A stretch of DNA of 64,000 nt from Isoetes taiwanensis. Taxonomy: Eukaryota; Streptophyta; Lycopodiopsida; Isoetales; Isoetaceae. Where the stretch lies: contig JAJEKV010000040.1 of the NCBI GenBank assembly GCA_021234155.1, forward strand, positions 5,045,229 through 5,109,228. The letters are read 5' to 3'. The notes under the pieces are model-generated. The model saw nothing but the letters and a program-made list of their open reading frames with translations. It made no database searches and was not told the DNA's origin. The position numbers and the translations under genes are program-made. Below, in pieces: positions 46,100 through 56,290 of the stretch; position 1 is the stretch's first letter; the number at the start of each line of letters is the position of its first letter.

Positions 46100-47630
46100 A
46101 GCCCGAAGAGCTTTTGTTGAGTAAGGTGGAGTTTTTGCTTCTCGTCCCTGCCCAAACTCTGGCTGACTCTCAGATCGGCATGATCCTCCTCTGAACAGGC
46201 CGTGAATAAAAAAGTTTTACCTCTTAGGATTCTTGTACCCAATCGAATGGTGCCCGCCTTAGGGAAAAAAAAAAAAAAAAGCAATGGTTAACACAAGAAA
46301 ACCATTATTTTTTATTAAAATCTTTCCTCCCCAACAAAGAAAATCAAAGAGAGTTTGCCAATGTAATGCATCCAAAATGCTACCCCTCCTTTTATCTAGG
46401 AAGCCTTGATTCCACATCAAGTTCTACCGCCATTTATGTTTCATGCCCCATGAGAACTCAAATCCAGAAGCCATACGAGGAAGAAGAAAATCATTGTAAT
46501 ATCCACAAGAGTTCAATTGATCTATGAGATCAAACACCATATTGACCTTCTATCTCCCCATCATCCCCCCCCTCGATGTTATATTTCCTCTTTTTTTTTT
46601 TTTTTTTTTTGGTTTTGGGGGTGTAGTTTGGACATCAAATCACGAAATCATGTAGATAGTCAAGAGTCAATTGATCTATATGTTGTAGATACCACATCAA
46701 GCTTCTTTTATGGTCCTAGCCAAATTCACCTTACATTGCATGCCCAAACTGACCAAACCTAAGTTCATGTAGAGCCGGTGAGAAGACAATTATTCTTAAT
46801 ACGCCCAATTGATCTACGAGATGTAGACACCATACCAACCTCCTCCTCCACATGATATACTCTTAGGCCTACTATATTTTTTGCTTTTGCACTTCATATA
46901 ATCGTAATAATATATTTGATAAGTTTACTTTTTAATAATAATATAGTTGGCTTTATTTTTATTTTTATTTTTATTTTTTTTTGCATTCTCTTTCAAAAAT
47001 GTATTCTATAATGGCCTCAACCTTTATGCTTCCTTTTCTAGGGAAAAATGTTCATAAAGATTTTGACATTGTAAAGGAGGCAAAAGGATCTTTAAAACTC
47101 ACGGTGATAAGACAACGAGGCTGTCCAAGTAACAAATGGAGTCCTAGAAGTTCATCTTAAATGGTCGAGCGTGGCACAAGTCTTTGTTCCCATATTGGAA
47201 CATTTGGACCTCGAATTTCAGCAATTGTTGTCATACACAATGCGGACAATATTTTAGCTCCATCTTGGAACAAGTATATTTCCTTAGTCAACTAGGTATT
47301 CTAGATAATATCTACTATAGTCAAAATAATGCAATAAAGATAACTTGAGGGTCTTAAAAGCAAAATTGATATTCTTGTGCAACCTTACTTTTGAAAGAAC
47401 ATTTACTCAAAACCATTTCATCTTGGCGGAATCATGTTATCGAGGAAAAAAAAAGGATGAATAGGAAACAAGATCACGTGGTCACAGTGCGGAATGCACA
47501 TGGAATAAACAAGACTAAAAGTACAAGCTACAATAGATGCATGGAACACAAGCGAGATAATCCTTTTTGTGAAACACAGAAACACCAATCGAATGGTTTA
47601 CCATAGTTAGAGGGATATGCACACCTAAAC
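46100..47630. other. Intronic AT-rich stretch
   Basis: Poly-A/T runs at about 46265-46280 and 46590-46612, and a TTTTTA run near 46960. The last few hundred bases may belong to the 5' part of LINE C, but no domain is visible. Confidence 0.45.
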
Positions 47631-47639
47631 TCAATTTGG

Positions 47640-49680
47640 AATTTTCAAAGATCGGGCATGGTGAGAGACTTTGTGGAAATTGGGATTTACATGCGAGCTA
47701 ATCTCACACATAACATCTTGTGGGAATTGAAGCATACCAATTTGCGACATATCTGGATTAAAATACAAGGAGGTGACAAAACGGCCTATATTGGAGTCAG
47801 TTACTACACTCCACTCAACATGCCTTTATATCATCATATTGGGTCTTCATGAGATAGTCCATTGCATACACTAAGTATGCAAGCACTGAAATTATAGGAT
47901 AGGGAAGAGAGAATAATTTTTGAAGACTTCAATACACGAACTAGAGGGTAAGAGACAATCTCTTACATCAAGGATGAATATGTAGCAAAATAACAAGGGG
48001 TTCCAGAGGGATTTGATATGGATATAATTCCTGAAACCATAGGCCATATCCCTAAAACAATTCAATGGGTTATTATAAAAAAAATATATAGATTTAAGAT
48101 AAAAAATAATCATGTTAGCTCACTAGTTAGATTAGTTAAAGTAGTCTTATTAGGGCATTGAGTTATTTTGGTAGAGGTTCGAGCTCCTATATTTCATATT
48201 CTAAAACCTTAAGCGAAGCCATATAGAGGCTCGATATACCATCAAAACCTTAGGCAAACTCGTATTTGACATCTTAAAATCATAGGCGCGCCCAATCATA
48301 AATGAGCATAAGCGAAATGAGAGGTGCCCAGAGGCTCCAACATACAGTCTGGGCCGTAGGCCAGGGTTCACCTCGTTTAGAAATGAGAGGTGCCCAGAGG
48401 CTCAAATCTGGTCTGGCAGGCGTAGGCCAAGGTTCATCTCCCAATCATAAATGAGCATAAGCGAAATGAGAGGTGCCCAGAGACTCCAACATACTGATGC
48501 GGGCGTAGGCGGGGGGTTCACCTCGTTTAGAAATGAGAGGTGCCCAGAGGCTCCAAAATACAGTCTGGGCCGTAGGTCAAGGTTCATCTCATTAGAAATA
48601 TGTAGCAAAATAACAAGGGGTTCCAGAAGGATTTGATATGGATTTAATTCCTGAAACCAAGGCCATATCCCTAAAACAATTCAATGGGATATTATAAAAA
48701 AAATATAGATTTAAGATAAAAATAATCATGTTAGCTCACTGGTTAGATTGATTAAAGTAGTCTTATTAGGACATTGAGTTATTTTGGTAGAGGTTCGAGC
48801 TCCCGTATTTCATATTCTAAAACCTTAAGCGAAGCCGTATAGAGGCTCGATATACCATCAAAACATTAGGCAAACTCGTATTTGATATCTTAAAATCATA
48901 GGCGCCCCCAATCATAAATGAGCAAGGCTGTAGGATTGACAGATCCGGCGGCTGTGGTAGTTCAGGGTTCACCTCGTTTAGAATATTATTCATAGAAAGA
49001 ATTAAAGGATCTAGAATTCAAAAGGAAACCAATGGACAAGACGGATATGGGTAATTTTTTCCTTGAATTTGGTAGTTGGTGTGGTCTTAAAATCATGAAT
49101 GAAATCCCTTGGTTCCCATCATGAAGTGGTTCGATATGCTTCTCTTGGAATGGAGAAAGTATAATGGACTATCTTCTTGCCTCGGATAAATCAGATTTGG
49201 CCACAAACTTTCAAGTGCTAGATACGCTTCCAAATACTGATCATTCGCCCATTTTATTCCTAGATGCTTTCTAGTATGATGTTATTAGATGCAAAGAATT
49301 CTTTTGGAATGACTAAGAAGATGAGGAAGGGTCCACAAAATCAAGGTGGGATGAAGAGTGTACTCAGGCAAGGGTCTTGCTTGGCAAAGGTTGCAAAATT
49401 AAACTAACGTGGTATAAGAAGTTGATTAGGAAAAACAAAAGAGAATACTGTAAAAACATGCAGTCAATCTATCCATCAATGACAAAACAATCTGGAATCA
49501 TTTTGGACACGCCTTCAATGAGGAAGATAATGTTTCGTTGAATACAAATGATTTGTCTTTTTCATGATTCTTCATTTGAAGCACTTGCCAATTTCCACCA
49601 TAAGTATTTTCTATCAAAAATCAAGTCATGCTTGCCTAAAACGATATCTATGGTTTCAAGCCATAGCACGAGATAGTGGT
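47640..49680 (+). mobile_element. LINE C fragment: endonuclease to pre-RT region, interrupted
   Basis: Endonuclease pieces flank a ~1-kb insertion. Before it: GIYMRANLTHNI, LRHIWIKIQGGDKTAYIGVS (47658-47850) and RIIFEDFNTRTRG (~47905-47950, corresponding to GDFNxR). After it: QKETNGQDGYG, SWCGLKIMNEIPWFP, CFSWNGESIMDYLLASDKSD and NTDHSPILFLDAF (48990-49275), where NTDH replaces the usual SDH. WYKKLIRKNKREYCKNM and NLSINDKTIWNHFGHAFNEE then follow before truncation near 49680. The vocabulary differs from LINEs A and B. Confidence 0.75.
47978..48985. repeat. 620-bp tandem duplication with SINE heads, inside LINE C
   Basis: TATGTAGCAAAATAACAAGG begins both copies, at 47978 and 48598. Each copy has a tRNA-like head with A box TAGCTCACTRGTTAGATT and B box GAGGTTCGAGCTCC (48116-48187 and 48731-48803). 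Between them, 48300-48595 holds about four units of AAATGAGAGGTGCCCAGAG plus GGCGTAGGCC and GGTTCACCTCGTTTAG. The whole block divides the LINE C endonuclease. Confidence 0.8.
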
Positions 49681-49688
49681 TGATTTTT

Positions 49689-49888
49689 ATTGTCCATTAA
49701 ACAAGAAAATTGAATTGAATTGAATTGTTTTTTTGAAGACTAAATGGTTAACGAAGTCCAACACAAGAAGGGCATATATGCCCATTGTCCATTAAACAAG
49801 AAAATTGAGTTGAATTGAATTGTTTTCTAATGTCCATAAAGACTAAATGGTCAAGGAAGTCCAACACAAGAAGGGCATATATGGCCAT
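49689..49888. repeat. ~98-bp tandem duplication
   Basis: Two adjacent copies beginning TTGTCCATTAAACAAGAAAA, then GAATTGAATTGAATTG and AGGAAGTCCAACACAAGAAG. TTGTCCATTAAA is close to the LINE 3'-end word, and GAATT pentamers could be a tail. Confidence 0.8.
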
Positions 49889-50480
49889 TACTATGCAAGA
49901 TTTAAACAACCACCCCTCCCCCCCCCCCTCAAAACCACCAAACGAACGGCCTTCAAAGGAAAATTCTTAACATTTGTAAGCTTATTGATAAATATGTATA
50001 GAGAATGACTTCAATGTGGGCACAAACTGACCCCATAGATCAAATCTCAATGATATAAGATGCTAGTACCATTTTCAAGTGACAGCAAAAGCACATATAG
50101 TGGCTGAGTCTAATAAACCAACATCTTTGCTCTGATATTTGCCAATGCTAGACATACTTGAAGAGTGTGATCCTCACATTCAATCACAACACCAGCAAAT
50201 CTTATTTTCGTTTAGTTTGCATCAGGCATCAATTCTGAGATGATATCCCTTCATAGATTCATGTGCTAATAGGTAAAGCTTTTGAATCATGAACTAGCAT
50301 AAGTTTAATATCTCTTTTGTAATTTCATGTCTTAACCATCTCCATAGCATCTCAAATCTTACTAAGAAAGCATGCATCCAAGTATTGCTTCAAACGATTC
50401 AAGTCCACATCATTGTTCACTTTTATACATGCATACTTCTACATACATGTTCCATCTAGAAAGCCACCCTGCATGTTTCT
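49889..50480. other. Intronic stretch
   Basis: Poly-C tract at about 49910-49930; otherwise nothing recognised. Confidence 0.5.
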
Positions 50481-50499
50481 CTTTCTAACATGACTGTAG

Positions 50500-51270
50500 A
50501 TCCATGGCCATTTGTATACAAGGTTTCAAAGTTTTATATTTCAGATTCAGACCACCTTTTGACAATAAAGTATAGGGTGTTATATTCCACTATATTGCAA
50601 AGCAAGAAATCTCGTCTCTGTAGGAGGATAGGATATGGGGATGTGGACTTAACCGCAAGAGCTCAAATCAAGAAGAGTTTCTGAACATGCTCCAAATCCT
50701 CCCATGTGTGAAGTGATCTCACAAGACCCTATACTTCTACATTGTAAAGAAGAACTGGTCCAACGAGCATCTAAAATGATGGGGGCAATCTCATAGAGCT
50801 GTGCTTGATGGTAATTATTCTGCATATCATACAAAACCTTCCAATCCACAATGATCCTTTCTCAAATACGTACATCCAAATGCGTACCAAGATACTTGTA
50901 CTTTTGCACCACCTCACTGTTTAACCCTGATATGTGAACTGTGATGCCCTTTGCTACCTAGAGGAGGAAATGACTAGAATCTTGGTTTTGACTAAGTTGA
51001 CTCACATACCAGTATTCTAGGAAAAACTACTAAGGGCACCCAGATCTTGTTTCATATTGATAGGGATATGCACTAAAAGATCCACATCATCTGCATACAA
51101 CAACTCATGATACAATGAGCAAGTCTTGTCCCTCCACACCTCCTAGTTCGGCAATCCAATCTCCAAGCTAGGCAATGTATAACTGAAACAGTGTTGGAAA
51201 GATGTTCTAACGAGCATGATATTTTCATACGATAGAGCTGATTTCTTGAACACAACTCTATATTACAATA
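50500..51270 (-). mobile_element. LINE B fragment, RT part
   Basis: Minus strand: EIGLPN then ELLYADDVDLLVHIPINMKQ with an intact YADD at about 51083-51097, NLVKTKILVISSSR, FTYQG, QKYKYLGTHLDVRI and DWKVLYDMQNNYHQAQLYE (50649-50849). It aligns with LINE B at 25670-25980 and 40291-40560. Endonuclease and 3' end are missing. Confidence 0.85.
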
Positions 51271-52310
51271 ATGAAATGATATATAAATTGAAATAATAAT
51301 ACTCTAGTAAATATAACCATTGCATGCTCAAGACAAAGAGCGTTTACATGCTTTCTTACGTGTAAGATCTTCTAACATCGGAATAAATTCTTTCTCTGAA
51401 GTACTTTCAAATCTCAAATTGTCTTTTACACGAAACTAAGCCATATTTGTTATTCTTGCATTTAATGGCATAGTTTCGTATAATTTGATGCCAAAATGCA
51501 ATGCAAATCAGGCTCTATGAGTTTCTATAATTAAAACATTGCAAAATTTTGAAGATAATTCAACAGCTTGTGCTTGTGGCCAATGTGTTGAAACTATTGG
51601 TTTCTTGCTTCTTCTTGTGCAATCATCTACGTCTTGCTTGGGCATGGTTGTTCACTCTTTTCAGTGTGTCTCTCACTAGCCAGGAGATCCTACTTGCACT
51701 TTATCCCATGTTGGCCTAACTTGCATAAGCGAGCATTTCATCTTGCTTCTAGTTGAATTTTATGATCTATCACGGAAGATCGCGGCGTTTGTGTATTTTC
51801 CAAGATGCACACATCTCTGATCACCAGCTTCTTCATTGTGCTCAGCAGAAGATCACACAAGCTTATTGTTACTCATCTCTAGCTGATGATAAAAAAGAGA
51901 TCATTTGGCAAATGTATTTACGGTGTTCCTCTTATGCATAGACGGGTGTTTGTGCCTAGTTGGGTCAGCCTATCCACTAGGGTTTTATTCTTGTTTGTGC
52001 ATTATGTATTGCGCCTTTCTGTCAATAAAAAGAGTCTCACGTCCAAAAAACGTTGTGCTTGTTTAGATATATCAAATTTGGTACAAAAATGTGGTGCATT
52101 TGAGCTTGATCATACTCTTCATCATTCTTATAACCTCTGAATTCTTTGCGGCACAGCATGTTGGATCATGCACAATCTCACAAGAGTTTCTTTCATCATA
52201 AGATAATCGAACATCTTGCGCTTGTTCAACTTTATTCAATTTAATGCCAAAACATGGTGCAATTGAGGTTGCTTGCTTGTATCTTCCGGGGTCTTTTTTG
52301 GCTCCCGAAA
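51271..52310. other. Intronic stretch, nothing recognised
   Basis: AT-rich. Short open frames at 51753-51941 and 51886-52140 show no domain and no splice context. Confidence 0.5.
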
Positions 52311-52328
52311 TCGGGGTCCCCCGCGCCC

Positions 52329-52380
52329 GAAAATCGCTTAAGCAATTTTGGGGATGAAAATCGCTTAAGCGATTTTCCCG
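52329..52380. repeat. AAAATCGCTTAAGCGATTTT palindromes
   Basis: A perfect palindrome centred on CTTAAG at 52356-52377, preceded at ~52329 by a nearly identical one with one mismatch. Related half-palindromes recur at 53105-53360. A GC-rich segment with Not I-like GCGGCCGC follows at ~52440. Confidence 0.9.
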
Positions 52381-52509
52381 CTGAGGCCCAGCCAGGAAAA
52401 GGCCCATACGCAAAAAAAAAAAAATAAAAAAAACACTCCGCGGCCGCCGCCGAAACTGGCGCCGCCGCAGACTCTTTGTGGAGCAATCGTTTTTCCGGGA
52501 CCATACCCA

Positions 52510-53120
52510 AAGAATTGGGCGACTGTGAATCATTAGAAACAATAGATCTCTCTTACAATAGATTTTCTGGGCAGATACCACCGGAATTGGGCAGATTGAA
52601 ATCATTTGGAAGAGCTTTATATCGGCCAACGGTCGGCCAGGCCCATTACGCTTGAATTTGGGAATTGGAGCAGCATGAGGAATTTGGATCTGACCACGAG
52701 CGGCTTTAACGGGGATCAATTCTGCGGAATTTGGGCTGATGACCCGCTGAAAACTTTGCATCGTGGGACAATCAAGCTGAGTGGGCGATTCCGGAGCAAG
52801 TCTAGGCAATTACCGCAATTTGGAGGTGTTGGATCTTTACGTGAATCATCGGCCGGAAGAATCGTGAGCTCTTCCGATACGCCCAAGTTGGACGGGTTAC
52901 TATTGCTCATCAATAGTCTAACATGTGAGAATTTACGTAATGCATGAATGCGTGATGGGGTATATATTATAATCATATTATTCTCATTACAATTTGTGGT
53001 GAGCTTTCGGTTGATCTAGGCAAAACCACAAAGCTGTCGGTGAGATTGAATAACAACTTCTTTGGAGGGTCAATTCCAAGCAATGCGGGATTCTTTGCAC
53101 AATCTGAGCTTCTACGGTGA
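52510..53120 (+). pseudogene. Second LRR block (different LRR receptor type), decayed
   Basis: ETIDLSYNRFSGQIPPELGR (52535-52590), GNWSSMRNLDLTTSGFNG (~52660-52710), NLEVLDLYVNH (~52815) and RLNNNFFGGSIPSNAGFF (~53050) are LRRs of the LxxLxLxxNxxxGxIP type. They run without the 72-nt exon pattern of the surrounding kinase gene, which suggests a fragment of an unrelated LRR receptor. Several frame changes. Confidence 0.65.
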
Positions 53121-53360
53121 AAATCGCAAAAGCGATTTTGCCCTTTTAAAAATCACTGGCGGCGGGTGACTTTTGAAAGCGATTTTCGTTTTTAAAAATC
53201 ACGGCGGTGATCGCATTTTTCAGTGACGAAAAGCGAAAATGCGGCTAAAGCGATTTTCACTTTCCTTTTGAAAATCGGCAAGGGATTTTTCGCAAAATTT
53301 GAAAATCGGCTTAAAGCGATTTTCCCAAAATAAAAAAGCGATTTTGGTCCATGTGAACCG
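53105..53360. repeat. Clustered AAAATCGC / GCGATTTT words
   Basis: At least eight occurrences of GCGATTTT or AAAATCGC-like words in both orientations within 250 bases, including AAAATCGCAAAAGCGATTTT and GGCTTAAAGCGATTTTCCC. Together they can fold into many alternative hairpins. Confidence 0.8.
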
Positions 53361-53562
53361 ATTTCGGGGGCCAAAAAGGCAGAGTGTATCTTCCTTATGC
53401 TTATAATCTTGCGGGGCTTCTTGATGCAAAGCATGGTGGACCTAAATGACAAAGCAAAGAAGATTATATCAAATAAAGGAAGAACATAAAATTCTAAAAA
53501 TGGAAGAAGGAATATAGAATAAATTTTTTTTTCTAATTTAGGCAAACTCTTCTTCATTCTAG

Positions 53563-53760
53563 AAACATCTAAGGTCATTTCATTAACACTTTGTGATGTG
53601 GCAGAGTCCAATTCAACTATCCCATATGGAAAGATACTCGGCATTAGCGTAGCTGTCTTAGGAGCATTTATTCTCATTTGCTTAACTACTTTCTTACTTT
53701 GGAGAAGGCATAAGAAGTTAATGCTTGTCAAAAAGCAAAAATCAAGGCAAGATTCCTTAT
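53563..53760 (+). pseudogene. RLK transmembrane exon
   Basis: Between TTCTAG and GTTAAA. Contains NSTIPYGKILGISVAVLGAF followed by ILICLTTFLLWRRHKK: a hydrophobic helix of about 22 residues with a basic stop-transfer sequence. The next exon does not join in phase (a stop would be created), so an indel or another junction must exist. Confidence 0.8.
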
Positions 53761-53819
53761 GTTAAATGTATGGATTTAAGCTATTAGATGCTAAATTCTT
53801 TTGTTTTAAATTGATTTAG

Positions 53820-53930
53820 AGTATAAAAAATAAGCCAAAGATGTTTACTTATAATGAACTAAAAGCTGCTACAAAGGGGTTTCATCAGCAAAATAAACTT
53901 GGTGAAGGGGGGTACGGTGTGGTTTATAAG
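53820..53930 (+). pseudogene. RLK kinase exon 1 (glycine loop)
   Basis: After TTTAG, MFTYNELKAATKGFHQQNKL then GEGGYGVVYK, the kinase nucleotide-binding glycine loop (GxGxxG), ending at donor GTATCA. Open throughout. Confidence 0.9.
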
Positions 53931-54194
53931 GTATCAAAATAAATGGAGAATTTATATCGACTTAAAGATATTAATCCATTTAATGTTGGTATAATATGTA
54001 TAGATCATTTGTATAACATAGTCTTGTACATAATTTTTCAGTTTGGTTTGATTGCTTGGCCTTGACCCTAGTTTCATTTATGCCCTTGTCCATGCTTTGT
54101 ATCATCTTATCGCCTTCTTTGGGCCGTGCATGTTAAATTTTTTTTTATCCTAATCTCTCATGGATGTTAAAGATGCTCATTTCTTTTTGTTCGG

Positions 54195-54427
54195 GGAATC
54201 TTGCCGGATGCTTGCCGTCGTGGCTGTTAAAAAATTATCAACAAAATTAGATAGGGGGTTGGCATCATCAGAATCAAATAAACAAGAGTTTATGAATGAA
54301 ATATCTGTGATATCAACAGTTAAACACCGTAATTTGGTGAAACTCCTTGGATGCTGCATCGAAGGGGATCACAGAATTTTGGTCCTGGAATTCCTAGAAA
54401 ACAATAGCCTTCAACAAACATTGCTTG
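54195..54427 (+). pseudogene. RLK kinase exon 2 (VAIK lysine), altered acceptor
   Basis: Contains AVVAVKKLSTK with the catalytic lysine, NEISVISTVKHRNLVKLLGC (alpha-C Glu in NEI) and LVLEFLENNSLQQTLLG before donor GTATTA. The start GILPD is in a different frame from the rest because of a single-base change near 54210. The expected acceptor reads TTCGG instead of TTCAG, the same change as at LRR exon c. Confidence 0.85.
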
Positions 54428-54486
54428 GTATTATTGTAACTTTTTTTATTTTCTTTTTTCTTGTTTAATATTTGAATATGTTGTAG

Positions 54487-54719
54487 GTCCATCTAAGTTA
54501 TACATAGATTGTAGCGATACAACATATGTGTGGAAATTGCAATGTCGGCATTGCTTATTTGCCACGAAGAATCACTTCCTAGAATAATTCATCATTGATA
54601 TCAAAGCTAGTAATATACTCTTAGACAAAATGTTACGTCCAAAGATTGCGAGATTTTGGGATAGCAAAACTTTTAGGAGATGAACAAACCCATATTAGCA
54701 CTAAAATAGTTGGAACAAC
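54487..54719 (+). pseudogene. RLK kinase exon 3 (catalytic loop, DFG), frameshifted
   Basis: HEESLPRIIH is in one frame, DIKASNILLD in the next and DFGIAKLLGDEQTHIS in a third. Single-base insertions lie near the HRD position (the Arg and Asp context is destroyed) and just before DFG. Another insertion lies before HEES. The exon ends at donor GTAAGT. A protein from this exon would not be an active kinase. Confidence 0.85.
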
Positions 54720-54788
54720 GTAAGTTTACAGAGAAGTAAATGTATCTTCTTGATTATTAAGTATCTCTAATAGCATTGTATTGTGTAG

Positions 54789-54948
54789 GGATCAAAGTGG
54801 CTATTTATCTCCAGAATATGCAACACGTGGCCAACTCACAGAAAAGCTAGATGTTTATAGTTTTGGAGTGCTTGCATTGGAGATAATTAGTGGCCGGAAC
54901 AATCTTGATTTATCCGTACCACCAGACAAGATTTATCTATTGGAATGG
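54789..54948 (+). pseudogene. RLK kinase exon 4 (activation/APE region)
   Basis: [20 protein letters not shown] (SPE in place of APE, common in this family), then [20 protein letters not shown] and LLEW before GTGAGT. Open frame, well conserved. Confidence 0.9.
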
Positions 54949-55027
54949 GTGAGTGTTACCATCTTCATGCCTTTTATCTAGAGTACATTAATGGCATGGG
55001 TGATTCTTACGAGATTTTAAATTATAG

Positions 55028-55245
55028 GTAATGCAACTAAACAAGGTAAACTCTGTTCTTCAAGTGATTGACCCCATTCTCGGGAATCAATATGTGAAAG
55101 AAGAAGCCATGGCAATTATTGAGGCTGCCATCCTTTGCATACAAGCTTCTCCCAACAAACGTCCCATGATGTCAAAGGTTGTTAATATGCTTACTAGACC
55201 TAACAAAATTACATGTTCTATCAATCAGGATTTTATCTTTCCTTT
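55028..55245 (+). pseudogene. RLK kinase exon 5, 3' end replaced by LINE tail
   Basis: VIDPILGNQYVKEEAMAIIE, then ILCIQASPNKRPMMSKVVNML, the C-lobe motif with the conserved Arg in RPMMS. Around 55203 the sequence leaves the kinase pattern and runs into GGTCTCAGTGGACAATAAAA with ATTCT pentamers, so the C-terminal tail is lost and a chance stop follows. Confidence 0.8.
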
Positions 55246-55300
55246 TGGTCTCAGTGGACAATAAAAATGCATTCTATTCTATTTTATTCTATTCTATCTA
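55240..55300 (+). repeat. LINE B tail insertion in kinase exon
   Basis: TTGGTCTCAGTGGACAATAA and ATTCTATTCTATTTTATTCT match the LINE B terminus at 27030-27065. The inserted piece is under 80 bases, an extreme 5' truncation. Confidence 0.75.
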
Positions 55301-55649
55301 TCAACTTATAAAGAGCCTTGAATATTGATTGTAAATTGACTTGTAATAAATTTGAAATTCATATATGCTTACCTTAACAATATCGTGATCAAAAGAACTA
55401 GAATACCCGGTGTTTATGGGCCTTTTTATTTTATCATATTAGGGTATGTTATCAGGCAAGACTTGATCAATGGGAATTTGTACTGTGAAATTTATTGTAT
55501 GCTACATTATGCGCAATGAATGTTGTAATTATTTGATAGAGATATGGATAAGATCTGCATATGAACTCAACTATAATATATAATAACAATATATCAAAGT
55601 TAAGACAATGAAAAATCAAAGGGTTTGTTGGACTCTTCTATAATATCAT

Positions 55650-56290
55650 CTTCTTTATATTATAATGTTATACCATAGGTCTTGGATTGGATCAATCCCT
55701 AATTGAATGGTGAGATCATCTAGATGCATCAAAAGGCGAGATTTCTCACAAAATTTCCTACCACCATAATTGGTCATGTTTTGATCTTTTATGGGGAAAG
55801 GGTAAAGGAAAAGAAGAAGAAAGGAAAAGGGAGGAGGAAGAGAACATGAGAAAGGACAAAAGGCATGGGAAAGGGAAAAAAGAAAAAGAAAAGGATGGGG
55901 ATAAGAGAAGAGAAAAATGCATAGGAAAAAAGAAAGGAAAGGAAAAGAAAAAATCAAAGGGAGGCGGGAAAAGAAATCGAGAAAAGGGCACAAGAAAAGG
56001 GGAAGAGGTAAAAGAGGAAATGGTGTAGGAAAAAGGGAAGAGTTATGGAAAGGGTGAAGAATGGAAAAATGAAGGGGAAAAAAAAGAGCATAGGAAAAGG
56101 AAAGGGGAAAGAGCATGGGAAAAAGCGGAAAAAAAAGCGGTGGGGAAAAAAAAAAGGGGAAGAAAAAAATGGCATGGAAAAGGAGGGAGAGAGAGGGAAG
56201 GAGAAGGGAAAAGTTGCAGAAATGGAAAAAAGAGTGAAAGGTTGGGAAAATGAGGAAAAGGCAGGTAAAGGGGGAACAAGAAAAGGATGA
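55650..56290 (+). repeat. Purine-only array 3, with 5' flank
   Basis: Flank ATAATGTTATACCATAGGTC, GAGATCATCTAGATGCATCA (55655-55730), then GGGAAAAGG words to ~56290. Same orientation as arrays 1 and 2. Minus-strand frames up to 214 residues are artefacts. Confidence 0.9.

Larger units (their letters stand above)
28630..55203 (+). pseudogene. LRR-malectin receptor-like kinase (LRR-VIII type), broken, ~26.5 kb
   Basis: Exons for one protein appear in the right order on one strand: LRRs (28630-28986), LRRs and linker (41291-41760), malectin-like domain (41822-42219), transmembrane segment (53563-53760), kinase lobes (53820-55203). This is the LRR-malectin-TM-kinase plan of plant LRR-VIII kinases, which sit in the plasma membrane and signal through Ser/Thr phosphorylation. 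The 72-nt LRR exons match that family's gene structure. Damage: a 1-nt deletion in the 41291 exon, GG instead of AG at two acceptors, frameshifts in the kinase exons, loss of HRD, and a LINE tail replacing the 3' end. Two introns exceed 11 kb and are filled with transposons. No 5' end (signal peptide) was found. A fused assembly of separate paralogous fragments cannot be excluded. Confidence 0.7.
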
